A DNA stretch of 33,242 nt from an uncultured Micropruina sp. (GTDB lineage Bacteria; Actinomycetota; Actinomycetes; Propionibacteriales; Propionibacteriaceae), in contig CALMIQ010000001.1 of the NCBI GenBank assembly GCA_937863965.1, positions 1-33,242 of the forward strand. Direction: 5' to 3'. Made by a program: the position numbers and the translations under genes. The notes under the pieces were generated by a model, which did not search any database, was not told the DNA's origin, and was given only the letters and a program-made list of their open reading frames with translations. Of this stretch, positions 6,940 to 15,350 are shown in pieces (positions within the stretch are counted from its first letter, which is position 1; each line of letters starts with the position of its first letter).

Positions 6940-8661
6940 GTGGCTACCTCCTTCGACGACCTCGGCCTCGACGAGCGGCTGCTCCGCACGCTGCGCCAGC
7001 TCGGCTACGAGAGCCCGACCCCCATCCAGGCCGCGACCATTCCGCTGCTGCTGAACGGCCGGGACGTCGTCGGGCTCGCCCAGACCGGCACCGGGAAGAC
7101 CGCCGCGTTCGCGCTGCCCGCGCTGCAGCTGCTCGACCTGCAGCACGGCAGGTCGCCGCAGGCGCTGGTGCTGGCCCCGACCCGCGAGCTGGCCGTGCAG
7201 GTCTGCGAGGCGTTCCAGGCCTACGCCGCCGGCCTGCCCGGCGTCCACGTGCTGCCGGTGTACGGCGGCCAGGGCTACGGCGTCCAGCTCAGCGCGCTGG
7301 CCCGCGGCGTCCATGTCGTGGTCGGCACGCCGGGCCGGATCATGGATCATCTGGAGAAGGGCACCCTCGACCTGTCCCGGCTGCGGCTGCTGGTGCTCGA
7401 CGAGGCCGACGAGATGCTCAGCATGGGTTTCGTCGAGGACATCGAGACCATCCTCGCCGCGACTCCGGCCGAGAAGCAGGTGGCGTTGTTCTCGGCGACC
7501 ATGCCGCCGGCGATCCGGCGACTCTCCGGCACCTACCTGCGCGACCCGGAGGAGGTCACCCTCCGCGGCCGCACGGCGACCGCGACCAACGTCCGGCACC
7601 GCCATCTGATGGTCTCCTACCCGCAGAAGGTGGAGGCGCTGACCCGCATCCTGGAGACCGAGAACTTCGAGGGGATGATCGTCTTCGTCCGCACCAAGAA
7701 CGAAACCGAGACACTCGCCGAGAAGCTGCAGGCCCGCGGGTTCTCGGCGTCCGCGATCAACGGCGACGTCGCCCAGCCGCAGCGGGAGCGGACGATCGGC
7801 CAGCTGAAGTCCGGGAAGCTGGACATCCTGGTCGCCACCGACGTCGCGGCCCGTGGCCTGGACGTCGACCGGATCAGCCACGTGGTGAACTTCGACATCC
7901 CGACCGACACCGAGTCCTACGTGCACCGGATCGGGCGCACCGGGCGGGCCGGACGCAGCGGCGAGGCGATCTCGTTCGTCACCCCGCGCGAGCGGCACCT
8001 GCTGGCCAGCATCCAGCGGGCCACCGGGCAGACGCTGGAACCGATGCCGATCCCCAGCGCCGACGACGTCAACGCCACCCGGCTGAGCCGGTTCGACGAC
8101 GCCATCACCGCGGCGCTCGGCTCGGAGCGGCTGGAGCTGTTCCGGCAGGTCGTCGCGCACTACGTCAACGAGTACGACGTCCCCGAACTCGACGTCGCCG
8201 CCGCGCTGGCGCTGCAGGCGCAGGGCGAGGAGCCGCTGCTGCTCGATCCGGACGCCGACCCCCAGTTCCGGCCGCCCCGCGGCAGTGCGGGACGGGAGGG
8301 GCCGCCGCTGGCCACCTACCGGATCGCGGTCGGCAAGCGGCAGCGGATCACCCCGCGGCATATCGTCGGTGCGCTGGCCAACGAGGGCGGCCTGGGCCGC
8401 TCCGACTTCGGGCACATCGACATCCGCGCCGATCACTCCCTGGTCGAGTTGCCGGCGTCGCTGCCCCGGGAGACCCGGGACGCCCTGCGCACCACCCGGA
8501 TCTCGGGCAAGCTGATCGACCTCACCCCCGCCGCCCCCCGGGAACGCGAGTGGGAACGCGACCGGGAGGGACCGGCGAAGTACCGGAAGCCGAAGGGGCC
8601 GAGATCCAAGGAACCGCGCTCCAAGGGCAGCAAGCCGAAGGGCCGCTGGACGCCCCGCTGA
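6940..8661 (+). CDS. deaD: DEAD-box ATP-dependent RNA helicase (DeaD/CsdA type)
   Basis: This 573-residue cytoplasmic helicase remodels RNA, typically in ribosome assembly and cold adaptation. The helicase motifs are in order: Q motif PTPIQ near residue 27, Walker A AQTGTGKT at 47-54, PTRELAVQ, the DEAD box in VLDEADEM, SAT in ALFSATMPP, VATDVAARGLDVDR, and HRIGRTGRAGR. The C-terminal part holds a DbpA-type RNA-binding domain (GKRQRITPRHIVGAL through LRTTRISGKLIDL) and a basic Lys/Pro-rich tail that should bind RNA non-specifically. GTG 6940 is chosen because of the TACGGT hexamer six bases upstream; an in-frame GTG at 6913 would add nine residues. The stop is two bases from the end of the convergent esterase gene. 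Confidence 0.95.
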   Translation: MATSFDDLGLDERLLRTLRQLGYESPTPIQAATIPLLLNGRDVVGLAQTGTGKTAAFALPALQLLDLQHGRSPQALVLAPTRELAVQVCEAFQAYAAGLPGVHVLPVYGGQGYGVQLSALARGVHVVVGTPGRIMDHLEKGTLDLSRLRLLVLDEADEMLSMGFVEDIETILAATPAEKQVALFSATMPPAIRRLSGTYLRDPEEVTLRGRTATATNVRHRHLMVSYPQKVEALTRILETENFEGMIVFVRTKNETETLAEKLQARGFSASAINGDVAQPQRERTIGQLKSGKLDILVATDVAARGLDVDRISHVVNFDIPTDTESYVHRIGRTGRAGRSGEAISFVTPRERHLLASIQRATGQTLEPMPIPSADDVNATRLSRFDDAITAALGSERLELFRQVVAHYVNEYDVPELDVAAALALQAQGEEPLLLDPDADPQFRPPRGSAGREGPPLATYRIAVGKRQRITPRHIVGALANEGGLGRSDFGHIDIRADHSLVELPASLPRETRDALRTTRISGKLIDLTPAAPREREWERDREGPAKYRKPKGPRSKEPRSKGSKPKGRWTPR

Positions 8662-8663
8662 CC

Positions 8664-9668
8664 CTAGGCCTGCTCGGTGACCAGCGGCGGCACCAGGACG
8701 CCGCCGGCGGTGGGTTCGCCGATGCCGAGCCCGGCGGACAGGATCGCCACCACCTGTTCGGTGCTGCCGGCGCCCGGGGACCAGGGGTCGACGAAGTCGT
8801 GCATCCAGCCCAGCTGCCCGTCGATCCGGGCCTCGCCGAAGTAGTCGGCCGAGCCGGCGAACACGGTCGTGGCGAAGGCGCGGGCGGCGTCCTGCCGGAC
8901 GGCGAGATCGTTGGGGTTGCTGACCAGCACCACCCGGTCGAGCCGGTGCCCGACGGTGACGGTGCCGTCGAACAGTGACTCCGACAGATGCAGGAACGGC
9001 ATCACGCCGGGCAGCGGGAAGCCGGGATAGGCGTAGGGGCTGTGCCCGAGGTCGGCCTTCACCCGCGGATCCCACCACATGTACATGCCGGGAACGATGC
9101 GCGGGAACTTCACGCACAGCCGCACCGCGGGCATCGGGAACCCCTTGGGGGCGACCAGCGGCGCCGCGAGCACCGCGCGACGCACCTCGCTGCGGGTGGC
9201 GGACGCCCAGGACGCCATCGTGCCGCCGGCCGACAACCCGATCACCCAGACCTCGTCGCCCAGCCCGTCGGCGATGTCGATGCAGGTGTCCACCTGCTCG
9301 ACCAGTTCGGCCTCGGTCAGCTCGGTGAGCTCCCGGTTGAGCACGTCGGCGAGACCGTGATGCGGCATCCGGGGCAGCAGGACGCGATAACCGGCGTCCC
9401 GCAGCCGCTCCCCCACCGCGACGAACTGGGCGGGCGCGTTGGTGAAGCCGTGCCAGATCACGATGGTCACCGGCGCCGGTCCGTCGGGCTCCAGCAGCCG
9501 CGTCCGGGTCATCTCGGGGACGCCCTCGTCGCGGGCGGTCAGCACGTCGAGCCTGGCCAGGGCGGCGGCGCGGTCGGCGGCCGGATCGGCGGCCGAGGCG
9601 GACGGCGCCGCCAGCGACAGCCGCCGGCGATACCAGGCGGGCCGCGCGGGATTGCGGTCAGCGGGCAT
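8664..9668 (-). CDS. Alpha/beta-hydrolase, probable carboxylesterase
   Basis: This 334-residue alpha/beta-hydrolase should cleave an ester-type substrate in the cytoplasm; no signal peptide is seen. The oxyanion region is VIWHGFTNAP, the nucleophile elbow is GLSAGG (Ser), the likely acid is Asp in SNPNDLAV, and the likely base is His in WMHDFVDPWS. The length and motif spacing fit monoacylglycerol-lipase-like esterases, but the substrate is unknown. The ATG at 9668 is chosen because GGAGG lies five bases upstream; an in-frame ATG at 9680 contains that ribosome site and is less likely. It meets the helicase gene tail to tail with a two-base gap. Confidence 0.85.
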   Translation of the reverse strand: MPADRNPARPAWYRRRLSLAAPSASAADPAADRAAALARLDVLTARDEGVPEMTRTRLLEPDGPAPVTIVIWHGFTNAPAQFVAVGERLRDAGYRVLLPRMPHHGLADVLNRELTELTEAELVEQVDTCIDIADGLGDEVWVIGLSAGGTMASWASATRSEVRRAVLAAPLVAPKGFPMPAVRLCVKFPRIVPGMYMWWDPRVKADLGHSPYAYPGFPLPGVMPFLHLSESLFDGTVTVGHRLDRVVLVSNPNDLAVRQDAARAFATTVFAGSADYFGEARIDGQLGWMHDFVDPWSPGAGSTEQVVAILSAGLGIGEPTAGGVLVPPLVTEQA

Positions 9669-9818
9669 TTCGTCCTCCATTTCTACCGACGGCCTCCGGG
9701 TGCGTCGTTCACGGTTCTATCACGCGGCGTGGGTTACCGCCCCGGGCAAGCGACTGACCACTAGGCTGGACGGTGGTGTCGACCACGATCGACAATCCTC
9801 CGACGAAAGACAACGCAC

Positions 9819-10205
9819 ATGCCCGAATTCTGGTCCAATCTCGGCAGCATCATCTGGTACACACTGACGCTGATCATCTTCATTTCCTACCTGTTCGCAC
9901 TGTTCACGATCATCGGCGACGTGATGCGCGACCGGAAGCTGAGCGGCGGGCTGAAGGCTGTCTGGATCATCTGCCTGATCTTCTTCCCGTTCATCACCGC
10001 CCTGGTCTACCTGCTGGTCCGCGGCGGCGGCATGGCCGACCGCGCCGCCGCCCAGGCGCAGCAGCACAAGGCCGCCGCCGACGAGTACATCCGTTCCGTC
10101 GCCGGCAGCCCGTCGGACGAGATCGCCCGCGCCAAGGCCCTGCTGGACGCCGGCACCATCACCGCTGCCGAGTACGAACGGCTGAAGGCCAAGGCCCTCG
10201 GCTGA
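9819..10205 (+). CDS. Small membrane protein with SHOCT domain
   Basis: This 128-residue protein has two transmembrane helices, around residues 10-35 (IIWYTLTLIIFISYLFALFTII) and 47-67 (VWIICLIFFPFITALVYLLV), like the PLD-nuclease-N-terminal/SHOCT proteins of actinobacteria. A charged linker rich in Ala and Gln leads to a C-terminal SHOCT motif, SDEIARAKALLDAGTITAAEYERLKAKAL, a short helical hairpin usually thought to mediate oligomerisation. Its function is unknown. A possible -10, TAGGCT (9762-9767), lies about 50 bases upstream. Confidence 0.8.
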   Translation: MPEFWSNLGSIIWYTLTLIIFISYLFALFTIIGDVMRDRKLSGGLKAVWIICLIFFPFITALVYLLVRGGGMADRAAAQAQQHKAAADEYIRSVAGSPSDEIARAKALLDAGTITAAEYERLKAKALG

Positions 10206-10242
10206 CACCCGGCCGACCCGCCGCAACCACGTCCCCGACGTC

Positions 10243-11109
10243 TCAGTGCTCCTCGGAGAAGCGCACCGCGGCCCGGAACTGGGCGGCGATGGTGGAGCCG
10301 AGGTTCAGCGGCCAGCGGTGCATCACGTACTCGGTGGCCTCGTCGACGCCGAGCTGGCGGGTGGAGTTGCCGGTGCGCACCCAGAGTTCGGGGCCGGCGT
10401 TGCGGCCCGGCCGCAGGTAGACCGGTCGCGGCGAGGGGCGGCTGGTAACCCGGCAGGCCAGCGCCTCGCCGTCGTCGGTGCGTAGAACGGCGAAGTCGAC
10501 CTCGACCAGGGCGGCGGCGTTCTGGCCCAGCGTGGTGGTCAGGTGGTCGCGCAGCCACAGTTCGAACCGGTCGGCGTCCGGCGCCTTCAGGGTGGCGAAG
10601 TCGGGGTCGAGTCCGAGCGGCCTGCCGACGTCGTCCACGCCGATCACCAGGGTGCCGCCGTCGGCGTTCAAGAAGGCGCAGACGGTCTTGGCGACGACCT
10701 GCTCCATCCGGTCGTCCCGCTTGCCGGTGTGCAGGTTCACCCGCGCCGTCGACTTGAACTCCACCCGGGACGACTCCCCCGCCCGGACCAGCTCGGCCAG
10801 CGTTTCCCGTTGCGGGCGCTGGAAGTGGGCGGCGATCGCCGCATAGCCGGCGATGCCGGCGATGGACAGGCCCAGGGCCAGCGCGATGGTCAGCGGGTTC
10901 CACAGCGGCAACGCGGGCAGCAACCAGCCGGTGAGCAGCAACCCGGCGGCCGTGCCGAGCACCGAGATCACGATCGAGACCGCGGTCCCCAGCGAGGCGC
11001 GGCCGCGCAGCAGCCAGCGTGCGATCTCGCTGAACGACCAGGCCACCAGCACGGCCAGCACCAGGGAGATACCCACCGCCCACACCGGAACCGACTCGGG
11101 TACCACCAT
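10243..11109 (-). CDS. Membrane-anchored AlbA_2 (Schlafen-like) domain protein
   Basis: The 288-residue protein begins with about three transmembrane segments (residues 8-100, for example VGISLVLAVLVAWSF and SIVISVLGTAAGLLLTGWLL). A soluble AlbA_2/divergent AAA_4 domain follows. The family signature is visible as ESSRVEFKSTARVN, then the helix MEQVVAKTVCAFLNADGGTLVIGVDD with the characteristic ADGGTLVIGV strand, and later VYLRPGRNAGPELWVRTGNSTRQL. AlbA_2 domains are usually cytoplasmic and linked to DNA or nucleic-acid binding or nuclease activity, so the membrane anchor is of interest. AGGAGG lies ten bases before the ATG at 11109. It is divergent from the DsbA-family gene. Confidence 0.8.
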   Translation of the reverse strand: MVVPESVPVWAVGISLVLAVLVAWSFSEIARWLLRGRASLGTAVSIVISVLGTAAGLLLTGWLLPALPLWNPLTIALALGLSIAGIAGYAAIAAHFQRPQRETLAELVRAGESSRVEFKSTARVNLHTGKRDDRMEQVVAKTVCAFLNADGGTLVIGVDDVGRPLGLDPDFATLKAPDADRFELWLRDHLTTTLGQNAAALVEVDFAVLRTDDGEALACRVTSRPSPRPVYLRPGRNAGPELWVRTGNSTRQLGVDEATEYVMHRWPLNLGSTIAAQFRAAVRFSEEH

Positions 11110-11163
11110 GCGCACACTTCCTCCTGGGCTACGTCCGCCGAACTCTACTGGCATGGTTGTGCC

Positions 11164-11826
11164 ATGGAAGACGACGTGACGATCGAACTGTGGGTCGATC
11201 TGGGATGCCCGTGGTGCTATCTGGGCAAGCACCGGTTGGAGGCCGCCATCGCGCAGCGCCCGGACGCCGACCGTTTCCGGGTGTGGCTGCGGTCGTACGA
11301 ACTCGACCCGAACGCGTCGCCGGAAGCCGAGCCGGTGCTGGACCACCTGAGCCACAAGTACGGCGCCGGGCCGCAGCAGGTGCAGGCGATGGAGGCCCGG
11401 GTGCGTGCACTCGCGGTGGCCGACGGCCTGCCCTACTCCACGAACCGGGTGACGGCGAACACCTTCGACGTCCACCGGCTGCAGCACCACGCCGCCGCCG
11501 AGGGCCTGGGCACCGCGTTCTTCGGCGCCGTCCAGGACGGCTACTTCGCCGGCACCCTGAACCCGTTCGACCCCGGGCAGCTGGTGACGGCCGCGGTGGC
11601 CGCCGGCCTCGACGAGGCGGGCGTCCGGGCGGTGCTGGCCGGCGACGCCTACGCGGACGCCGTCCGCGCCGACGAGGCCGAGGCGCGGGCGTTCGGCGCC
11701 ACCGGGGTGCCGTTCACCGTGTACGGACGCCGCTACGCCACCGCGGGGGCGCAGAGCATCGAGGGCTACCGGGAGGTGCTGGCTCAGACGGTCACCGCGG
11801 TGGAGGCGGGCTCCGCGGCGTCCTGA
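11164..11826 (+). CDS. DsbA-family (FrnE-like) thiol-disulphide oxidoreductase
   Basis: This 220-residue protein has the thioredoxin-fold DsbA/FrnE layout: an N-terminal beta strand ending in the active site CPWC (Cys15 and Cys18), a helical insertion in the middle, and a cis-proline loop GVPFTVYG near residue 182. No signal peptide is present, so it acts in the cytoplasm, as FrnE and 2-hydroxychromene-2-carboxylate-isomerase relatives do. The start ATG at 11164 has CATGGT six bases upstream and no ribosome site, so it may be leaderless. The last 43 bases overlap the 3' end of the convergent MFS gene. Confidence 0.9.
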   Translation: MEDDVTIELWVDLGCPWCYLGKHRLEAAIAQRPDADRFRVWLRSYELDPNASPEAEPVLDHLSHKYGAGPQQVQAMEARVRALAVADGLPYSTNRVTANTFDVHRLQHHAAAEGLGTAFFGAVQDGYFAGTLNPFDPGQLVTAAVAAGLDEAGVRAVLAGDAYADAVRADEAEARAFGATGVPFTVYGRRYATAGAQSIEGYREVLAQTVTAVEAGSAAS

Positions 11827-13052
11827 GCCCCCGGCCTCCGCAGCGACCGGGCCAGATAGCCGCAGGCCAGCAGCGCCACCGCCACCGCCGCGTAGAAGGT
11901 CGCGGCCAGGCCGAGGTGCTCGGCGACCACGCCGCCCAGCACGGCGCCCACCGGCATCAGTCCGAAGGCCAGCGTCCGGCTGGCGCCACCGACCCGGCCG
12001 AGCAACTCGCCGGGGACCAGCCGCTGCCGCATCGACTGGGTGATCACGTTGCCCACGGTGTTGGTGACGCCGACCAGCGCGAACGCCGCGGCGACCGCCC
12101 AGCCGTTGGGCCACAGCACCGGCACCAGCATCAGCAGCACGCTGATCACCAGAGCGCCGATCATCGTGCGGGTCTCGCCGAGCCGCCGCTGCACCCCCTC
12201 GACCACCACCGAACCGGCCACCGCGCCCAGTGCCAACCCGAGGGTGAGCAGCGGGAACTGGGACGCCGTCAGCCCGATCGCCGAGTCCGGCCCGACGGCC
12301 CACAGCACGAACACCGCGAAGTAGGCGGTGCTGGCCAGGTTGATCACGCCCCCGGCGATCACCAGGGGCCGGATCACCGGATGCCGCACCAGGAAGGCGA
12401 GCCCCTCGCGCACCTGGGCGAGCGGGCGCGCCGGCGTCCCGGTCACCGCCCGCCGGAAGTCGCCGCGCAGGCCGACGGCGAGGGTGAGCGCCGCCAGTGC
12501 CGCCAGCGCGGCCGAGGTGCCGAACCCGGCGCCGGCGCCGAGCACGACCAGGACGCCGGCCAGCGGTGAGCCGAGGAAGGCGTTGGCCACCTGCTGGACG
12601 CCGATCAGGCGTCCGTTCGCCGCGGGCAGATTCTCGGCGGGCACCAGGTCGGGGACGATCGAGGTCGCGCCGAGATCGGCGAACACCTCGGTGACGCCGT
12701 AGAGCAGCGCGATGGCCAGCAGCAACGGCATGCTGAGGCCGCCGCCGAGGCCCAGCACCGCCACCACGCCGAGCACCGCGGCGCGGACGCCCAGGGCGAG
12801 CACCTGGACGCGCCGCCGGTCGACCCGGTCGATCACCACCCCGGCGGCCAGCCCGAACACCAGCCAGGGCAGCCAGCCGGCGGCGGTGAGCAGCGCGATC
12901 TGGGCCGGCGAACTGGTCAGCGTCAGGGCCACCAGCGGCGCCAGCGTGACGAAGACGCCGTCGGCGAGATTGGCCAGTCCGGTCGATGCCAGCTGGGCCC
13001 GGAACCCGCTGCCCAGGCCTTCCCTGCGACGTCCCGATCCGGTTGCGGCCAT
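11784..13052 (-). CDS. MFS exporter (MFS_3/EntS-like drug or metabolite efflux)
   Basis: The 422-residue protein has about twelve hydrophobic segments. The MFS loop-2 signature is seen as VVIDRVDRRRVQVLALGVRA. The sequence is closest in character to MFS_3 proteins, which include the enterobactin exporter EntS and several macrolide or tetracycline exporters. The ATG at 13052 (MAATGSGRRREG) has GGAGGGGAG upstream; a longer frame to 13103 would only translate the operator. It is divergent from an ArsR-type regulator and shares two palindromic operators with it, so a small-molecule ligand probably controls export. Its link to a siderophore is possible but unsupported. Confidence 0.88.
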   Translation of the reverse strand: MAATGSGRRREGLGSGFRAQLASTGLANLADGVFVTLAPLVALTLTSSPAQIALLTAAGWLPWLVFGLAAGVVIDRVDRRRVQVLALGVRAAVLGVVAVLGLGGGLSMPLLLAIALLYGVTEVFADLGATSIVPDLVPAENLPAANGRLIGVQQVANAFLGSPLAGVLVVLGAGAGFGTSAALAALAALTLAVGLRGDFRRAVTGTPARPLAQVREGLAFLVRHPVIRPLVIAGGVINLASTAYFAVFVLWAVGPDSAIGLTASQFPLLTLGLALGAVAGSVVVEGVQRRLGETRTMIGALVISVLLMLVPVLWPNGWAVAAAFALVGVTNTVGNVITQSMRQRLVPGELLGRVGGASRTLAFGLMPVGAVLGGVVAEHLGLAATFYAAVAVALLACGYLARSLRRPGAQDAAEPASTAVTV

Positions 13053-13084
13053 GGCCGGCTCCCCTCCACTAGACTCACTCGCAA

Positions 13085-13131
13085 TGCAGAGGTATCTCTG
13101 CAAAGACTTCTATGCAAAGGTATCTCTGCAT
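13085..13131. promoter_or_regulatory. Two palindromic operators between MFS and ArsR-like genes
   Basis: Two near-identical 18-base palindromes lie in tandem: TGCAGAGGTATCTCTGCA at 13085-13102 and TGCAAAGGTATCTCTGCA at 13113-13130. Their starts are 28 bases apart. The first has perfect 7-base arms around GTAT; the second has one mismatch. The second ends directly at the regulator's start codon (13132). This is the expected layout for an autorepressor that also controls the divergent exporter. Confidence 0.88.
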
Positions 13132-13734
13132 ATGACCGAAGGCAAGGGCGACGAGCCGTTCGCCGATGAGCGTTCCCTGGGCGCCGACTCGCTCAAGGCG
13201 TTCGCGCACCCGCTGCGGATGGCGCTGTACGCGGAGTTGCAGCGCCGCGGCCCGGCGACGGCGAGCCAGCTGGCGCGGGTGCTCGGCGAGAGCAGCGGCC
13301 AGACCAGCTACCACCTGCGCCAGCTGGAGCGGCACGGCTTCGTCGAGGACGATCCCGAGCACACCGGTGGACGGGAGCGCTGGTGGCGTCCGGTGGGGTT
13401 CCGGCTGACCGACACCTCGCTGCTGCGCGATCCCGCCGCCGAGCGGGCGCTGACCACGGTGGTCGGACAGGTGATCGCCGAACGGACGGCCACGCTGACC
13501 ACCTGGCTGGAGCACCTGAGCCCGTCGCCCGAGGAGAGCAACGGCCAGCTGTCGGCGTCCACGCTGCAACTGACCGACGCCGAGGCCGAGCTGCTGATCC
13601 AGGAACTGGTGGGCGTGGTCGAGCGGCACTCGGCGCTGGCCAAGGACCGCACGCCTCCCTCCGGCAGCCGCCGCTACCGGGTCTACGTGGACGCCGTCCC
13701 GCTGACCTTCGACCCCCCGGGCAGCGCGGGATGA
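13132..13734 (+). CDS. ArsR-like (HTH_20) transcriptional regulator
   Basis: This 200-residue protein starts with a winged-helix domain at about residues 18-85: LKAFAHPLRMALYAEL, the recognition region ASQLARVLGESSGQTSYHLRQLERHGFV, and a wing DPEHTGGRERWWRP. That matches the HTH_20 branch of ArsR-like regulators. The C-terminal 110 residues form an effector or dimerisation domain without recognisable metal ligands, so the ligand is more likely organic than a metal. ATG 13132 abuts the operator and has no ribosome site, so the message is probably leaderless or nearly so. It likely represses itself and the divergent MFS exporter. Confidence 0.88.
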   Translation: MTEGKGDEPFADERSLGADSLKAFAHPLRMALYAELQRRGPATASQLARVLGESSGQTSYHLRQLERHGFVEDDPEHTGGRERWWRPVGFRLTDTSLLRDPAAERALTTVVGQVIAERTATLTTWLEHLSPSPEESNGQLSASTLQLTDAEAELLIQELVGVVERHSALAKDRTPPSGSRRYRVYVDAVPLTFDPPGSAG

Positions 13735-13752
13735 GAAGCGGCCGATCCTGAT

Positions 13753-13782
13753 TTGCGGTGCCGCCACGGGAATGCATATCCT
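13753..13782 (+). promoter_or_regulatory. Promoter of a small transcription unit upstream of rtcB
   Basis: TTGCGG (13753-13758) and TATCCT (13777-13782) are separated by 18 bases, a good sigma-70-type arrangement. The start of transcription is expected near 13789, immediately before a hairpin with stem GGCCTC/GAGGCC (13791-13808). Confidence 0.5.
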
Positions 13783-13827
13783 GGTCGGCTGGCCTCGCGC
13801 GAGAGGCCCACACGAGAGGGATTCACC

Positions 13828-13959
13828 ATGTTCGGCCCGGACGACACCATGAAGCGTCGGCAGCGCGTGCTGCTCGGCCGCGCGTCGTGGCACGTCCGTG
13901 ACCGTCGCGGCTTCGGGTACGACGGCGGCGAGCCGCGCAGGAGTGGGCCTCCGATGTGA
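13828..13959 (+). CDS. Small basic peptide, unknown function
   Basis: This is a 43-residue frame starting MFGPDDTMKRRQRVLLGR and ending RRSGPPM. A ribosome site GAGAGGG lies seven bases before the ATG. Nearly all third codon positions are G or C, as in real genes here. It is rich in Arg (about a quarter of residues), suggesting nucleic-acid or ribosome contact. It has its own promoter and is closed by a strong terminator at 13997-14031, so it forms a separate unit before rtcB. I do not recognise a family. The same transcript could instead be a small RNA. Confidence 0.5.
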   Translation: MFGPDDTMKRRQRVLLGRASWHVRDRRGFGYDGGEPRRSGPPM

Positions 13960-13996
13960 CCTTCCGGTCACCGACAGGCGTCCGGATCGGATGCAC

Positions 13997-14031
13997 GCCG
14001 CCCACTCAGCCACCGAGTCGGGCGGCTTTTT
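13997..14031 (+). terminator. Rho-independent terminator
   Basis: The stem GCCGCCC (13997-14003) pairs with GGGCGGC (14020-14026). An inner ACTC/GAGT stem extends it with one bulged C. Five T residues follow (14027-14031). It ends the small transcription unit at 13789-14031, 63 bases before the rtcB start; read-through regulation of rtcB is possible. Confidence 0.88.
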
Positions 14032-14094
14032 CATGCCCCGGCACCCAATCCACCGAACGAAACACCGAAAGAAGAGAAAGAGGAGGAGGACACC

Positions 14095-15330
14095 GTGAGC
14101 GAGATTCCCGTCACCCGGTTCCCTGTGGCGCTGCCCGGTGCCGCGCACGACAACACGCTGATGTGGGCGCATCCGCATGAGATCGAGCCCGCGGCGCTGG
14201 ACCAGCTGCGGAACATCTCGCGGCTGCCCTGGGTCGAGAAGGTGCGGGTGATGCCCGACGTCCATCTCGGCAAGGGCGCGACCGTCGGCTCGGTGATCGC
14301 CATGCGGGACGCCGTCAGCCCCAGCGCGGTCGGGGTCGACATCGGCTGCGGCATGGCCGCCGTGCGGACCAGCCTCACGCTGAGCGACCTGCCGGATGAC
14401 CTGCACGGGCTGCGGCTCGGCATCGAGGCCGCCGTCCCGGTCGGCTTCCGGGGCAACGACGGCGAGGCCGAGGTGCTGACCCGGGACGCCGCGCTGCGGC
14501 ACCGGTTCGGCGTCCTGTTCGGCCGGTTCGACGACCTGCGGGCACCCGGCATCGCCGACCGGCGGGCGCGGGCGGCGTCCCAGTGCGGCAGCCTCGGCGG
14601 CGGCAACCACTTCATCGAGCTGTGCGTCGCCGAGGGCGACGAGCGGCTGTGGCTGACGCTGCATTCCGGCAGCCGGAACATCGGCAAGGAGCTGGCCGAG
14701 CGGCACATCGCGGCGGCGAAGACCCTGGAGCACAACCTGGGCCTTCCCGATCGCGACCTGGCCGTGTTCCTGGCCGGCACCGCCGAGATGGACGCCTACC
14801 TGAACGACCTGTGGTGGGCGCAGGACTACGCGATGCTGTCCCGGACGCTGATGCTGGCCACCGTCCAGCGGGTCTTCGCCCAGTGGATGTCGAGCCAGTG
14901 GGCGGGGCCCGGCGTCGGCTTCGACGAGCCGATCCTGTGCCACCACAACTACGTGGCGCGGGAGAGCTACGACGGCGTCGAGCTGATCGTCACCCGGAAG
15001 GGCGCGATCCGGGCGGCCCGGGGCGACCTGGGCCTGATCCCCGGCTCGATGGGCACCGGCAGCTACGTCGTCCGGGGTCTCGGCAGCGAGGCGTCGCTGA
15101 ACTCGGCGTCCCACGGTGCCGGACGGCGGATGTCCCGGACGCGGGCGAAGCGGACCTTCACCACCGACGATCTGGCGCGGCAGACCGCGGGCGTGGAGTG
15201 CCGGAAGGACGCCGGGGTGGTCGACGAGATCCCCGGCGCCTACAAGGACATCGACCAGGTGATCGCGGCCCAGGTCGACCTGGTCGAGGTCGTCGCCCGG
15301 CTGCAGACGCTGCTCTGCGTGAAGGGCTGA
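14095..15330 (+). CDS. rtcB: RtcB-family RNA-splicing ligase (3'-phosphate/5'-OH)
   Basis: RtcB joins RNA ends carrying 2',3'-cyclic phosphate or 3'-phosphate to 5'-OH ends, using GTP and Mn(II). This version has 411 residues. Metal ligands are visible as MPDVH near residue 53, DIGCGM (Asp82, Cys85), GGGNH (His172) and the His283-His284 pair in CHHNY. The guanylylated histidine is His340 in SASHGAGRR, and SGSRNIG (191-197) helps bind GTP. It is shorter than archaeal RtcB and matches the bacterial type. The start is GTG 14095, preceded by AGGAGGAGGA. An HNH nuclease gene follows 20 bases later, probably in the same operon. Confidence 0.94.
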   Translation: MSEIPVTRFPVALPGAAHDNTLMWAHPHEIEPAALDQLRNISRLPWVEKVRVMPDVHLGKGATVGSVIAMRDAVSPSAVGVDIGCGMAAVRTSLTLSDLPDDLHGLRLGIEAAVPVGFRGNDGEAEVLTRDAALRHRFGVLFGRFDDLRAPGIADRRARAASQCGSLGGGNHFIELCVAEGDERLWLTLHSGSRNIGKELAERHIAAAKTLEHNLGLPDRDLAVFLAGTAEMDAYLNDLWWAQDYAMLSRTLMLATVQRVFAQWMSSQWAGPGVGFDEPILCHHNYVARESYDGVELIVTRKGAIRAARGDLGLIPGSMGTGSYVVRGLGSEASLNSASHGAGRRMSRTRAKRTFTTDDLARQTAGVECRKDAGVVDEIPGAYKDIDQVIAAQVDLVEVVARLQTLLCVKG

Positions 15331-15350
15331 CAGAGAAGGGAGGGCCGAAC

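Noticed and set aside
13053-13103. N-terminal extension of the MFS protein starting MQRYLC
   Set aside because: These codons are the operator palindrome; the ATG at 13052 has its own ribosome site and fits MFS proteins.
13997-14031. Riboswitch controlling rtcB
   Set aside because: The terminator is real, but no known riboswitch core or anti-terminator was recognised; the unit is better explained by a small gene with its own promoter.
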